Below, piece after piece: positions 1 through 11,689 of a DNA stretch of 64,000 bases (its first letter is position 1; the number at the start of each line of letters is the position of its first letter). A program made the position numbers and the translations under genes. The notes beneath the pieces were generated by a model. The model searched no databases. It was not told the DNA's origin and was given only the letters and a program-made list of their open reading frames with translations. The DNA is from Camarhynchus parvulus (Eukaryota; Chordata; Aves; Passeriformes; Thraupidae): assembly GCF_901933205.1 (NCBI RefSeq), contig NC_044590.1, positions 7,827,501-7,891,500 of the forward strand, read 5' to 3'.

Positions 1-186
1 CCCTCAAGTCCCGTGGGTCCCTGTGGTCTCTGGCATCACGCATGTCTCTGCCTCGAATGTCTCGAGCGTCTCTAGCATCTCGCCCGTTCCTGCCATCCCT
101 GCCATCCCTGGGGTCTCTCCGTGGGCTCCCCCGAAGAGGGGAGCGGTCACGCCTGGTATCTCGGCCATCCCCGTAGGCATATTGGT
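1..186 (-). CDS. NCOA5: NCOA5 Arg/Asp-rich exon (5' end; runs off left edge)
   Basis: Read on the minus strand, this exon encodes a stretch dominated by RD, RDxR and DGR repeats: GDGRDTRRDRS, then an RGSPRRDPRDG-like segment, then repeated RDARDxRD. This matches the N-terminal low-complexity region of nuclear receptor coactivator 5, a nuclear protein that binds oestrogen receptor and other nuclear receptors and modulates transcription. The upstream boundary is a good acceptor, a pyrimidine tract followed by CAGAG. Using the second AG starts the exon at 186 and keeps the frame with the phase-1 end of the RRM exon at 7601 (L-D-Q-Y-A-Y-G). Using the first AG, two bases earlier, would shift the frame. 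The exon continues past the window, so the coactivator core, the anticodon-binding-like domain and the LxxLL-type region are not visible here. Family assignment is confident; splicing directly to 7601 is inferred. Confidence 0.88.
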
Positions 187-259
187 CTCTGAGGAAAACA
201 CCAGGGAAATTCCATTAGCCTGCTAAAAACACGAGTACAGTTATCCTTACATCTCTTAC

Positions 260-302
260 CTGAGGTGCCAAAGTCACCTTTCACAGCAGCTGAATCCTCC
301 CT
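260..302 (-). other. Possible optional exon with strong donor
   Basis: On the minus strand CACCTCAG|GTAAGAG at 260 is a textbook donor, and the frame ending in phase 1 (...GDFGTS) would join the RD exon at 186. No good acceptor is visible: AGs near 302 and 290 lack a pyrimidine tract. An in-frame insert from phase 1 would need the AG just before CTGCTGTG. Most likely a decoy, but possibly a regulated exon. Confidence 0.2.
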
Positions 303-1829
303 CTTACCCCACAACAACAAACATTGACCAAAACTCATATTTTTGAAGCAGTCTGGAGAAGGTTCTTAATTCTAATAATCAGCATGGCCAAACAAGACTC
401 AGACAGCTCCTTAATGGAGCACTAAGTGTAGAGCACCTGTGGATGAAATGAACAGGCACTTCAGAAACCACCATTTTAAGGCCTCTGACCTCCAACATCA
501 GCCACAGATGATCTATCAATCATGTTTGGCAAATTCTTTGAGAATTTAAGGTGATGTAGGCTGATACCCACATATATGCAATAGCCAGGAATGTTCAATG
601 GATCCATTAAATCCGCTCATCAATGATAGCAGAACACCTGAAGTAATGTTATTGGCATATGATTAACAAAGGAGCAGTTTGTGAGGAAAGACATTGCAGG
701 TTCCATGTTGCAGTTGGGTTTGTGCTGCTGACAGAAAGCAAAGACAACTATGGCCTTCTCCTGGATTTGAGGGATAGTTTCTGTAGAAAGCCAGCCTTAT
801 GTTTATAATGCCCTGGTTAAGAGGGTACTAAACCCAACCAGCACTGCATCCTCAGTGGACACAAAAGGCTTCTCTGTTGGATCTGAATGATCCATCTCAT
901 TCAGACTTTATATTGCAGTCTTCAGAGGCAAGGAAGAATAATGTTCCAGTCTTCATCTTTTCCCAAAGCAGTAGGATTTTTTCCAGGTTGTATTCTGTTT
1001 TCCAGAGAAGACTATAACTTCACTGTAGTCAAACAAAGCATTAAAAAAAATCTTGCAGAGAAACTACGGAGCTTGATGTGTTCAGACTGTTTTTCCCCAA
1101 AATAGTGACAACCATCAGGAAAAAACCCCAGCTTTTGAATCTCTTTATTTCCCATACTTGACATGACTTTTACAGTCCTCAAACAGCCTAATCTAGTTTA
1201 TGAAAGATAAGCAGAACCTAAGTCTGCATCCACTGCAGTGCAGTCACATAGAGATCACCTGGAGAGAACGAGTCAGATGAGCCAAGTTTGGTGTCAGGCA
1301 GAGTGACAGGAATGAGATGGAAGAGCAGTCTGTGCATGGATTTTGGTGTCAGACACCCAGCTGTGCTGGGAACACATAAGAGTGCTGGCATTCTCTGTTT
1401 GCATGTCAGATACAAAGCAGATTTTGGGACAAATTAGAGATGCCACCAAGAGAACACACAGCCTCCTCCTCTAAGTGACATAATGAATTTGCAGGTACAG
1501 CCAGGTGTAAACTCCTTCAGCTTCTTGGACATATAAGTCCACTTTTTGTTTGTGATCTGTACTGAAACCACATCTTATGAGAGATACGTCATAGCCCCCT
1601 TCCCACAAAATCTACAATGAGTGATGGTGGAAGCTTGGGGGAAACTTCTGACTTGCTCTAATGGATACTGAGTAACTGATCTTTCCACAGCTGTGAGACC
1701 ATTTGGCAAAACAACCAGATGCAGGGGAATTGTTTGGCATATGACATTTATTCCAGCTGGAATGGGGGTGAGCAGATCAGGCCACATTTATTATCTGCAG
1801 AGACAAATAGATCCAGAATGAACAACGCA

Positions 1830-2660
1830 CAACTGCGACAGAAGTAGAGATGCGGCACAGGTACCCTCAGCGCTTGTGCCCGCATGGCTGCTCTGCTCGA
1901 GGGAGACAGCAGCACCAAGGCACAGCTTCCACACTTCAGTCACCATGGTCTGGCTCCTGCAGCATCAGGACCACCACCTGCATCTGTTTGGGACTTGGCC
2001 CTGCTGGCCCAGCACTGCTGTGTGCGGTGCAGCGTGGGGCTCTGCAGCACTGGCAGTGGCAGCTGCTGCTCCCAGGCCACAGCATGGTCCAGAGTCCATC
2101 GATCACAGCCATGCCCAGGACTTGTGACTGTGACCCCACTGCCACCTGTGCATGCCCACAGTGCTGCTTGGGACCTGGTGCTAACCACATGTGATGGCCA
2201 TGGTGCATGCAGTGCCAGCTGAAATCCAGAGCATGTCACAGCGGCACCAAAAGCTTTGGCTCCTCTCCAGTCATGTCCAGTGCTCCTTAGTACTGCAGCA
2301 CAGGCACCTGCTCTTGCACACATGCAGGATGACATAGGTTGCAATGGCCATGGCATCGGTGCCTGTGCTTGTCCCTGTGCAGTGCAGTCCAAGGATCAAG
2401 GCTCATGGTACAGGCACCTGCCCCTCTCCCCTGCAGTGCTGCGGCATTGGTGGCACTGAGGCCAAAGATGTGCCATCAGTGCCTGCTGCTCACATACTGC
2501 CAGGGTCCTCCCACCAGCACTGAGCACACCCCATGCCCAAGACTTGCTCATCTGCCACAGGAATCCCAGCAGTTCTTGGGCCTGATGCCCACATGCTGGT
2601 CTGTGCAAGCACATTTGGCCCTGTGTAGGGTTAAGTGCAGTGCATAAAAATCCTAGATGG
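1830..2660. repeat. GC-rich, CAG/TGC-heavy degenerate repeat block in NCOA5 intron
   Basis: This is a sharply bounded GC-rich stretch inside AT-rich intron. It is dense in CAG, CTG, TGCC and CACAGC words and recurring phrases such as GGCCATGG, GGCACCTGC and CAGTGC. Several overlapping open frames on both strands have no domain and no splice support. It looks like a decayed minisatellite or an old GC-rich insertion. Confidence 0.4.
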
Positions 2661-5600
2661 TGACAAGAATTGCAGCTACTCATTCTCTGCCTTTTTTTTT
2701 TTGGTGTAGATGTCTTGCTAGTTGCACTTTTCCCTCATTTTTGGTAATTTAACAGTTCAAGCTAGTAAAACACACTAGACGTGGCACCTTGATTACCTTC
2801 AAGTCCAAAAAGCACCATGCTTTTTTATGGAAAGCTTTACAACAGAGGCACACAGGGTGGGTACCTTGTACCAAACAACACTGCAGCATGTCTTTGTGCG
2901 CTTCCTAGTGATGCTGTGGAAAGGAAACTGAAGTTGTCTTCCTGCGACAGGCCAATCCATATCTTTTCTCCTTGCCTGTGGCTGCCTACACAGAGGAGGT
3001 GGAAGAGGTGAATGTGCTGTGCCCACTGCAGGGTGGGAAGCCAGGAGAAGCTGGAGAGTACAATGGTGACTGCAGGGGGGCTGGCTCCAGGCTCTGATAA
3101 CACAACCACGTGGGCAGACAGGACCCTGCAAGAGACATTTGCTCTGTCTTGTGTTTTGCTCAAGTGGTCTTTTCCAGTCTCATGGCAGCATTGGAAGCTT
3201 TCAACATCAGAAAGAGGCAAGATCCCAAGATCCTCTGCACTAGGAACGCTGCAGCCCCTTGGCATTCTCTAGATATGTCTTGGCTTCTCTGATCCTTGGA
3301 GGCAGGAGCAAATATCAAGTGTATTCTTCCTCTCAAGTCTCTTACAGCCTGTGCTGCAAAACTGAATGCTGGGCTGCAGTAATGGCAGCAGACACAAGGT
3401 TTCCCTCGTGCCTCCCAAGATGCCCAAGCCTAAAGGGCTCTCAGAGGTGGAGCAGACTCCTGCTGGAGCATCACTGTTTGACTGGGGAGGTGGCAGTAGG
3501 GAAGAGACACAGACATTTAGCACAGGCCACTGGGCTCATGCCCCAAAGGCCTGAATTCCTAGTATAACTCACTGCTTCCAGGTACTTTACCTTCGTGTGG
3601 GACTGGACCTTGATGAAGCCTTATTCATATTTCTTCTTTCCACTGCTTTATTAATATCTGTAAAGAATAATCAACCCATCTGTTCAATGCTATGAAACAA
3701 AAAAAAGATCATCAGCACAATTCAAATGAAAGCAACTTAAGCTCAACAACATCCAGATGGTGCAAGGAAATCCATTCAGCAGAGAGACATTGTCACTTTG
3801 ACAATTTTTTATTAAGTTTAGATAGTACAACATAATGAAAATTTCATGGATTTCTTTGACTTCAAAATAGGGTGGACAGCTTGGGTGAAGTTTTAACCCT
3901 GCATGTTCAGGCCTACATCCAGACTCTTCCTTCCATAAGAGAACCTCTTTCTTCTGCAGTCTATGAGCGAGCAGAAAGCGACTCATGGACTCTAGGAGAA
4001 AAAGCAGAGTCTGAAAACCTCCGAGAAAGGAATGATGGCCAGCACAGTCTTAAGTTCACAGCCAGTCCTGTTCAACGGAGCATGCCGATACCCTTGTTGG
4101 AAACAAGCCAAGGGTTCTCAAAAACTGCCTTCCAAGAGACTGCTGCAGTGTTAATGTGCACAGCCCCCACCACTGAGAAACGGATCCAGGAGCCTGGAAC
4201 ACAGGCTCCTTATGAAGTCAACATGGTGCATCCAAAACACCATTGTTAATGTGATGCAGACTAAGGCAACAGATCAGAAATTTGAAAACTGGTTGGCTTC
4301 TGAGCATCTCTGTGAAAAACATCATGAAGGAAAACACAAAGAAGGAAGAGAGCTGAAGAAACAGAAGCTTGACCTCAACCCACAAAAGTGAAGTTGCCCA
4401 GAACTGGCAGGGACCCACACTGTTCTCAAAGCCTCCCGTGACAGCTGACTGGAGATGAAATAATGCACTGGAGGAGGGCAAAAGCAAACAGCAACATGAC
4501 TTTGGACATTTTACTGAGAACCTTTTAAGGAAAGGAAACCAAATCTAGGCCCTATCTGCTCCCCCAGAATCTATCAACAATTAACATTTCTGATGAGTTA
4601 TTTGCACTAACCATTTTCAAAGCTCCTGCATGAGAATATAAACATGCCATGATGTCTTTAGGCAGACTCAGTCTTAATATCTTCTGTAACATCCCAAACT
4701 ATCCTTCATTATTTTCAAGATTAAAATGGTAATTAAGGGATCAGGTCTAATTTTTGTTCTTGATGTCAGTGAAGCAGCATGTTGCCTCTCAGATGGGGCA
4801 GAGAAGCAAGTGCAATCTGAACATTAACTACAACTGCAGCATTACACCACTCACAGGACCCCAAAGCACCTCCCCAGGATCAAACACAGCTGCAGGGTCT
4901 ACGGTTACAAACTACCTCTGAAGGATGTTTATTCTCTAAGTAGTTTTACTACTAAAGATAGGAAAACACTACTGTGCATTTGTGGAAATACTTGTATTAT
5001 GCTACACTGGAGTTAAACTCTCCCAAAACTTTTTAACTTACTGTGTTATTAATGATTGCATTTAATACTCAGACTGCATAACTGAAGTAACTGTTCTCCT
5101 TGCATTCATTTTTAGTTGATAATTAGGCCCCTTAAAGTCAAGTGTTATCTTTAAGCAAGACACTAGCTGCTTTCTTTGGTTTAAGATTATTTTTATTTTC
5201 TGTTTTAAGATGTCATCGAAGAAACCTATTATGATTTTTACACTCGATATCATACATTTCTTTCAAATAAAAAAATGTATTTAGATCTCCACAAAAATAT
5301 TTTACTAGGAAAAAAAAAAACTTTGACAGGGATCCTTCTCTTGTGCAAAACAAACGCATTTAGTAAAATTTTATTTAATGCCAACAGCATTTACAAGTTA
5401 AGTATTTGAACACTGACAAAACTTAGGGAAAAAAAGCCCAAATAAAAAGTCTTCTGTCCTGTTGGATTTTGAGATGACAGGGCCACTGTAACCACACAGT
5501 GCAACCTTCTGAACAAACACAGGTGACAGGAGTTTCTGGAATCCATCTATCTCAAGTGCAGCAGTGGCACTGAACTAGTGCTTATCTTTTAGCAAAACAT

Positions 5601-7600
5601 CCAATTCCAATTAAAAGTCTTCAGAGCACAGAAACCACCACAGAGCCAATAAATTACTCCAGAAGCCAATTACTCTGCTGTTAGAGAAAAGTCTTTATTC
5701 ACATTCAAGGCACTGTCACACTTATGCCGACTACACTAAAACTCCCTGATCCCCAGGTCTGTCTGTAACACAGAGATCACATCACTCCTTTCTCTTGAGA
5801 TTTTTGCTTGGGTTTGTTCTTTAATTCTAAACCTCTGTCAGGTTTTTTCAAGGTTTTTACAATTCAGCATTATCCTTTTTGAACCAGGCATACCAAAACT
5901 GAGCACTCTTCCAGCAGCAAAATCCCACAAGTACCAAAACCTTCCTACTTGCACAGCCAAGGACAACCAAAGCACTCTGGCTGGGTGCAGACCTTCCCTG
6001 TCAGCTTCACTTAAAGCTCAGGTCTGTCTGCATCCAGGATAGGAAGTCCAGGTCCTTTCACCATCAGTGACTCGGTGTTCTTTATTTCATTCTTTTTTAA
6101 TGTTTTTTAAGTTGTGACATCGGTTTTCTCTTTTCCTTTTTTTTAAAACATGTTTTTCTCTCCAAGTCACTTATAAAAGCCCTGTATGGCCAGGACTCAG
6201 TTTTTCTAGACCACTACTCAAAGCACTGAGAAATTCCATCATGTTACAACTATTCCATTCTAGATTCACTTGAAGTCCATTTAACTCTGTTGTTTTTAAC
6301 TGTTCTCCTTTCTTATCAAGTCAAACACCTTACAGCAATCTGTACACTAACACTGCTGCTTCCAGCCCCAGAGCTTGCAGTACCTTAAGAGTAACTAAGA
6401 CAGGATTTATTCTGATGGACATTAATCAATTGCCTTCTCACCAGTGTCAGGTGAAAGAATCCCTTTGCTCCCAGGCTCTGATGCCAGGCTCATTCCATTT
6501 ACCCTGCCTATTGGCTCACCTGCAGCACTCTACCAGCTCCCAGGAAACTCCCTAGTTTTCCAAGGCTTGTGGAAAAACACCAGTAACAGACCAGGCAGGT
6601 CAGTAGTTCACTGAGCCTCACTGACGTTAATTCTTTTGAGAGCTCTAGATTTGGTAGCTGCAGTTTTACCTTTTTGGTTTTGCTACTAAAATGGAAATTA
6701 CATTAAACACATCTCCTGCCTTTTCAAAAACAGACAGCAGAAACATTAACTGGTCTTCTCAGAAATTTTATCATTGCCAGTTAGTTACCCTTACCTTCTA
6801 AAGCAGCCAAAGTTGTTCCTATTTAAGTCTCTACACTTGGATAATGCTGGACATAATTTCTTCTTGAATCCTTCTACCCTTCTTGTCTATTTGCCTTCAT
6901 TTCCATCTTCAGGCTCCTATTTGTTACTGCACATACACCTTCCCACAGGTTACTATTTATTCCTCCTGTCATTCTTTTTAAGTCACACTGTTTTTCTTCA
7001 AATTATCATAGGCTTACTTTGAAAGTAATTTTTTCCTTGCATTTAAAAGATTACTCGTGGATTTCTAACCATTCATGTCCATTTAAGTCTGCTCCCAGCA
7101 CACTTAGCAGAATTATCCTCATCTTTATGAAAATATCCTTTTTAAAGCACCCAGTATTTATAGCACTGCTTAAAGGCTGGCTCCACTTGTGCAAAAATCC
7201 CAGCTAAGTTTACTTAGCCAACCAGCCACTAAGCACTGTGACCAACTCCTTTGAGCATGTCAAGATGAAGCCCAGTTTTGGTTTACAAATGTTATTAAAC
7301 TCTGTGCTGGACGTTTCAATGATCCCTTTCCAGGGCTCACTTGCTGCACAGTTTCTTCTCTGCTCTTAAGGCTAACAGAGTTTTCCAGAGACACTAACAC
7401 ATAAAAATTCAGGGTAAGACCCAGGCAGCAAGGTGAAGCACACAGCAGGAACTCAGGAGGCGAATAAATTCTGTTTCAATTGATTGAGACTAAGGCCAGA
7501 CAAGTGTCACACTGTGACCTTCGAGGAGGGCTTTAACACAACAGCACCCTTTCTCCGGAATGCATGCTGGGGTCAGGAGAGCGAGGAGCAGTTTCCTTAC

Positions 7601-7708
7601 CTAATCTATACCCTTTATAAAGGCGACCCTTCTCACCGTCCAGAGCGGCCTGGACATCTTCTAGACGGTCATACTGCACGAACCCATAGCCATGGTACAT
7701 GCTGAGGG
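7601..7708 (-). CDS. NCOA5: NCOA5 exon encoding second half of the RRM
   Basis: This is a 108-nt exon with a strong pyrimidine-rich acceptor (rc ...CTTGCAG at 7709 onward) and a consensus donor (GATTAG|GTAAGG, left of 7601). It enters and leaves in phase 1. Joined to exon 8201-8363 it completes an RNA-recognition motif: beta2 KIRALSMY, RNP1-like HGYGFVQY (about residues 60-67), helix 2 LEDVQAALDGEKG and beta4 RLYKGYRL. The short beta2-beta3 connection and YGFVQY resemble the RRMs of hnRNP C and RALY. It shares strand and frame with the RD-rich NCOA5 exon and lies downstream of the same CpG-island promoter, so I assign it to NCOA5. A separate small RRM gene is the alternative, but no stop codon or polyadenylation site follows the exon. 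Confidence 0.8.
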
Positions 7709-8200
7709 CTGCAAGAGTTAACAGCAGGGCAAGACCGGTTACAACCACGGACAGAGCTGACCCACACACACACCGCTAACCCCACCAGCTGCACTCTACC
7801 CAGAAACCACTATGCGAGCTTCCTGGGAAAATCTAATCCACCAGGATCAAAGTGCAGAGCTCAGAGAGTCTGATCAAGTTCCTTCTGACAAGGCAGTGAC
7901 CAAAATTCAGCCCGTGAAGTGACCAAGATTTGATTAAGAGGCTATGAAAGAGTACTGTGACATCACGCTGTGACCCTAAAAGCTAAAACATAGCTGATAT
8001 ATTTGCATTATGTTTGAGCTGTACTGAAGGAGTCCCTTTTCCAGACAAAATGCAGGCAGAGAAAATTATCGTTAAAAGGTCACTATTTAGGAACAACATC
8101 GGTCACTCCTCTCATCATCACCAAATAGCATTTGACAAGCATGAAGCAATATTTCTCCCTGAAATCCCTGCCACAAAAAGGCATAAGATAATATACTAAC
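7709..8200 (-). other. NCOA5 intron between RRM exons
   Basis: Short intron (492 bp) splitting the RRM between beta2 and beta3. A small CA repeat (ACACACACAC) lies near 7765. No other feature seen. Confidence 0.65.
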
Positions 8201-8363
8201 CCCTGATTTTGCCATATTTTGAAAATATCTCTTCCATTTCTTCACGAGTCATGTGGTCTGTGGGCAAATTGCCGACAAAAAGTCTTCTCTCTAAATCCTG
8301 AGGATTGGTGCTGTTAGTGAAGTCGCTCTGTTTGATGCTATTGCTCTTGCGTCCTCGAGCCAT
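8201..8363 (-). CDS. NCOA5: NCOA5 first coding exon, start of RRM
   Basis: The ATG at 8363-8361 sits in a good context (A at -3, G at +4) and opens MARGRKSNS. It runs 54 codons plus one base to the donor AGGG|GTTAG left of 8201. Residues 27-54 start an RNA-recognition motif: RNP2-like LFVGNL at 28-33, then helix 1 TREEMEEIFSKYG. The exon itself extends into 5' UTR up to about 8387, where a long T tract and GAAG form the acceptor. The basic, Ser/Asn-rich leader (residues 1-25) looks disordered. As I recall the human reference NCOA5 protein, it begins just before the RD repeats. This RRM-bearing N terminus is therefore either an alternative isoform or a form retained in non-mammalian vertebrates. 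Confidence 0.8.
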
Positions 8364-8387
8364 TTTGCTTTCGTTCCAAATCCAACT
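8364..8387 (-). other. NCOA5: 5' UTR part of NCOA5 exon 2
   Basis: These are the bases between the inferred acceptor (T tract, then GTGAAG) and the NCOA5 start codon. A second AG two bases further in (CAG-free GAAGAG) leaves the exact first base uncertain by 2 nt. There is no upstream ATG in this short leader. Confidence 0.55.
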
Positions 8388-11378
8388 CTTCACAAAAAAA
8401 AAAAATGGCCATGCATATAATTTCAATCCATGACATGAAAATTAAACTGGAACAAGATTAAACTTAACAGCTTTGCAGACTAGAAGCCAACTGGGTCTGC
8501 TTGACGCAAACTTCACTCCAGAGAAATCTTAATACGAGGGACACAGAGGTCAGGCAAAAACACTCACTGCAGCATTCTGGTTGAGCTTTTCTGTAATACT
8601 GAAAGGCAGCAAACCTAATTATTTTGCAGATAGGTTTTAATAGTTTGACTCCAAACTAAAATACAAATAAAACTAATTTTCCACTAAAACTCCTTAACTT
8701 TAAGCTTTTCAACATGCCCATTGTTGTCACATCTAGTTCTTCAATCCACTGATAAGAAATATTGAAATTTATGCAATATTTTAATAAGCTGAAAGGAAAC
8801 ACTCATTGCAACATTGCATAACAGCACCCAAATATTCCAGTAGGGCTTGGAATGAGGCATCAGGAAATAGTGCTGAAATACTCCTAAGTGACCACATCTG
8901 GGTCACTTCACTACATGTGAAATCTCAGCTTTCCAATCCCAGAAAGCACAGGTCCTTATCTGCATCTCTGTTAGACAGCACAGCCTTGTCCCCATGGAGA
9001 TGTCAGCTCCCACAGCAGGCGGGTCCAGAGCTGGGAATTTAATCACCCCCAGGTAAATGCTGCACCTTCCTCATCTCCCCCATGCAGAAAAAGCACATTC
9101 CCTTAGCCCACACCCCTGCACACAGCTGGAGCAGTCAGCAACATTCACTGCACAAACTCACCCAGACAAATAAAAAAACCACCCCAGCAAAAAAAACCCA
9201 AAAAACCCAAAACAAAAAACAAAAAAAACAAAACAAAACAAAAAAAAAACAAACACAAAAAACCCCATAACAAACACTGCCAAGGCTAACAAAAAACACC
9301 ATCCCCAGTATTCAGAATTTCTGGTTTAAAATTCACCATTAGATAAAGCTCAAAGAAATTAATAACACTGAAACTTTCAAGGTGAACTTAAAAGTTTGAA
9401 AATTATTTAATAAAGTTGTTCTACTTGCTAAACATTCACCTACAGGAATGCAGGATGGGATTTTCTGTTTGTAACATGCAAGAAGCTTGGAAAAAGAAAG
9501 ATGATGAAATTGAGTGTATCAACAGAAACTTCTCTTTTTAATCATGCAATGCCTACAACCAAGATACTCCCTAACAGTACCCTGGAGTAAATGCAATTTA
9601 AAAGTCATCTCTAAATAAATAAATCAAATGTCAAAATAGATAAGACGACTCTATATGAATACTTTTGCAATACTTAACTGGCATGAAAAATACATCTACT
9701 CCAGATCTTAGACATAAAATTTATTTATCTATCCTTTAAAGATCAATCAACTTCACATTTGTATAACTCTTGCCCCTTTTTAGGAAACCCTGCAGAGATG
9801 GGGGGGGCAGAGAACACTTCCCTGTCTAATCAACTTTTTAAAATTAACTGCCAGAACCAGGGTGAGGAAAACAAAACTCAACACCCAAACCAAAATCCAA
9901 CAAAATTAATCTTCTCTATCATATTTGCCCCAATTCCCCTCAAGTTCACACGCATACACAGAGTTTTATCTTCCCCATGAGAAGTACCAAATCCCATTTT
10001 TTTTACACAAAAGCACTGGACTTCTATTCCACTACTGCAGCTCAAGTTCTCATCAGTTGAGGGTAGAGAAGCTTTCAAAATTCCCTCAAAATGAATAAGA
10101 AGCAATGAAACATGGAAGGCACCATCAAGCCCAAGTTCCCATTCAGAGCAGGATGCAGTGCACAGGCACACACAGCAAACAGGCATCAAACAGGCCTGTA
10201 GCTGCTGGCAGATCTCACTTTCAGGATAAAAAACTGTAAGAAATTCCCTTTCGTGTTCCTTAGGGGTGGGGATAGCAGGGGGTGTCTGAGGAAGAGGCTG
10301 CAAGAACTTTCCACGTCGAGAAAAACAGAGAGCTATTTTCCCACTTCAAAACAATCAGTAAATCAGAACTCTCATCTAAGATAATTCACTGCCTCTTATC
10401 ATTTTCCAGCCAGCAGATTACATAATTAAGGGCCATTTAGTGATCATAAGACCAGAATAATTGAATGTTGTCCCACCTCTGGGCACGCTACATCAGGTGA
10501 ACATCTAATTCCCACATTAAGTTTTGTACCAAATCAGCCAGAGAGGCACCGGGAGAGTTTAAAGGTGCCAATTCCCCGCGCAGTAACTGAGGGTCCTACC
10601 ATAGGACAGCCCACGGCACCTCATGAGCCAACAGATCCTGGAAATTAATTAAAGCCACGTCTCTCTAAAAACCTTATATTTAAAACCAGAGTTGTTTATT
10701 AATAGCGCTACAGCTTCAAGGAAGCAAGACTGCTAGAGCGGGATATTGCAACTCATTTGCCACAAGCGAAACACGACACAAGTCTCCATGAAGTTCGGAG
10801 GCAAAGCAAAAACAGCGGGCACGGGAGGCAGAGGCGCCGAGGAGCGGCAGCTCCTCTCGAAGCAGGAGCTCCCCTCGGAGCAGCCCCGCGCTCCCCAAAG
10901 GGCCCTCGGGGGCACCGCCCGTCCCGGCCCCCCGCACCTGGGCACACGCGGTGCCGCCCACACGGTACCCGGGGAGCGCCCCCGCCTTCCTCCCGCCGCC
11001 CCGCCCCTGCCCCAGGCCCCGCTCAGCGCGGGCCCGCCGCAGCTCCCGGGCCCGCGGGGAGGGACCCCCGGCCGAGAGCTTCACCGGCGGCCGCCGCTCC
11101 CTCCCGTGCTTCCCCTCCCTCCGTCCGGGCCTGGGCGCTGCCAGCGCCGCTCAACCCGCACACCGGTTCTCCGGAGGTGCGGAGCAGCCCCATCGAATCC
11201 CGGCGATCCCGCGCTGCCCGGACGCGAGGCGGAGGCGCGGCCCGCCCGCAGGCCGCGAGGCACGCCCGGCCCGGCCTCAGCCGAGAGCCGGGAGGGAGCG
11301 GGCTCTCTGCGGGGCTCGCTGCCGTAAGCCTGTCGCTCGGGCGCTCCGCGTAGCGCGGCCGCGGACCCGCAGACTCAC
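8388..11378 (-). other. NCOA5 first intron
   Basis: AT-rich sequence separates the non-coding exon from the start-codon exon. It holds an A-rich simple repeat at 9160-9270 and becomes GC-rich inside the CpG island from 10.79 kb. No coding sequence can be supported. Confidence 0.55.
9160..9270. repeat. A-rich (CAAAA)n-type simple repeat
   Basis: About 110 bp made almost only of A runs broken by single or double C. It may be an expanded poly(A) tail of an old retroelement, but no element body is recognisable next to it. The open frame across it is low complexity. Confidence 0.75.
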
Positions 11379-11500
11379 CGCAGCTCCCGGCCCGGACCCG
11401 GTGCCCCGTCAGGCCGCCGCCGCCAGGACAAAGGCGCCACCCGCCACTACCGCACGGCGCCGTCGCAAACAGGAGGAGGGGGAAGCACGGTCGCTATGGC
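11379..11500 (-). other. NCOA5: NCOA5 non-coding exon 1 (right end approximate)
   Basis: In the middle of a CpG island the minus strand reads GAGCTGCG|GTGAGTCTG, a consensus splice donor with the exon ending at 11379. No long open frame compatible with NCOA5 precedes it, and the start codon lies in the next exon, so this is the best candidate for the 5' UTR exon. The transcription start is not visible directly. It is placed near 11.5 kb because the CpG-dense core and the promoter motifs at 11490-11503 and 11609-11620 lie just upstream. Confidence 0.55.
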
Positions 11501-11625
11501 GACGTAGCGCACTTTACGGCGCAGCAGGGTACCGCCATGACTGCCGAGGCACAGGCCACTTGCCCCGGCTCCCGGCGTATCCCGCGGTACGGCGCCGCAA
11601 GGCAGGCCGGGAGTTGTAGTGCCGA
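11485..11625 (-). promoter_or_regulatory. NCOA5: NCOA5 CpG-island core promoter with THAP11/ZNF143-type site
   Basis: The plus-strand sequence GGGAGTTGTAGT (11609-11620) matches the GGGARTTGTAGT (ACTAYRnnnCCCR) motif bound by THAP11/ZNF143 at many housekeeping promoters. A near-palindrome with inverted GTCGC half-sites at 11490-11503 resembles an RFX X-box or YY1-type promoter element. There is no TATA box. Position and TATA-less CpG context fit a ubiquitous promoter for NCOA5, reading leftward. Confidence 0.5.
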
Positions 11626-11689
11626 GGAGGCCAGGCAGGGCGGCCGCTGGGTGGCGCTATCGGACCTCGCGCGGGGGAGGCGGCGGAAT

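Larger units (their letters stand above)
187..7600 (-). other. NCOA5 intron (RRM exon to RD exon)
   Basis: This is mostly AT-rich unique sequence with no supported exon. It contains a possible cryptic exon at 260-302, a GC-rich block at 1830-2660 and a T tract near 2690. I see no recognisable transposon in the rest. Confidence 0.6.
10790..11640. other. CpG island over NCOA5 5' end
   Basis: Composition changes abruptly near 10.79 kb from AT-rich intron to very GC- and CpG-rich sequence that lasts to about 11.64 kb. It covers the NCOA5 first exon, its donor and the promoter motifs. The many long open frames in this stretch are by-products of high GC. Confidence 0.7.

Noticed and set aside
1575..1787. 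Minus-strand frame that briefly resembles a pol-like fragment
   Set aside because: Too short and no catalytic motif; cannot be tied to any family.
10951..11619. 222-codon forward frame across the NCOA5 CpG island
   Set aside because: Arg/Ala/Pro-rich shadow in an island that already has a minus-strand exon and promoter.
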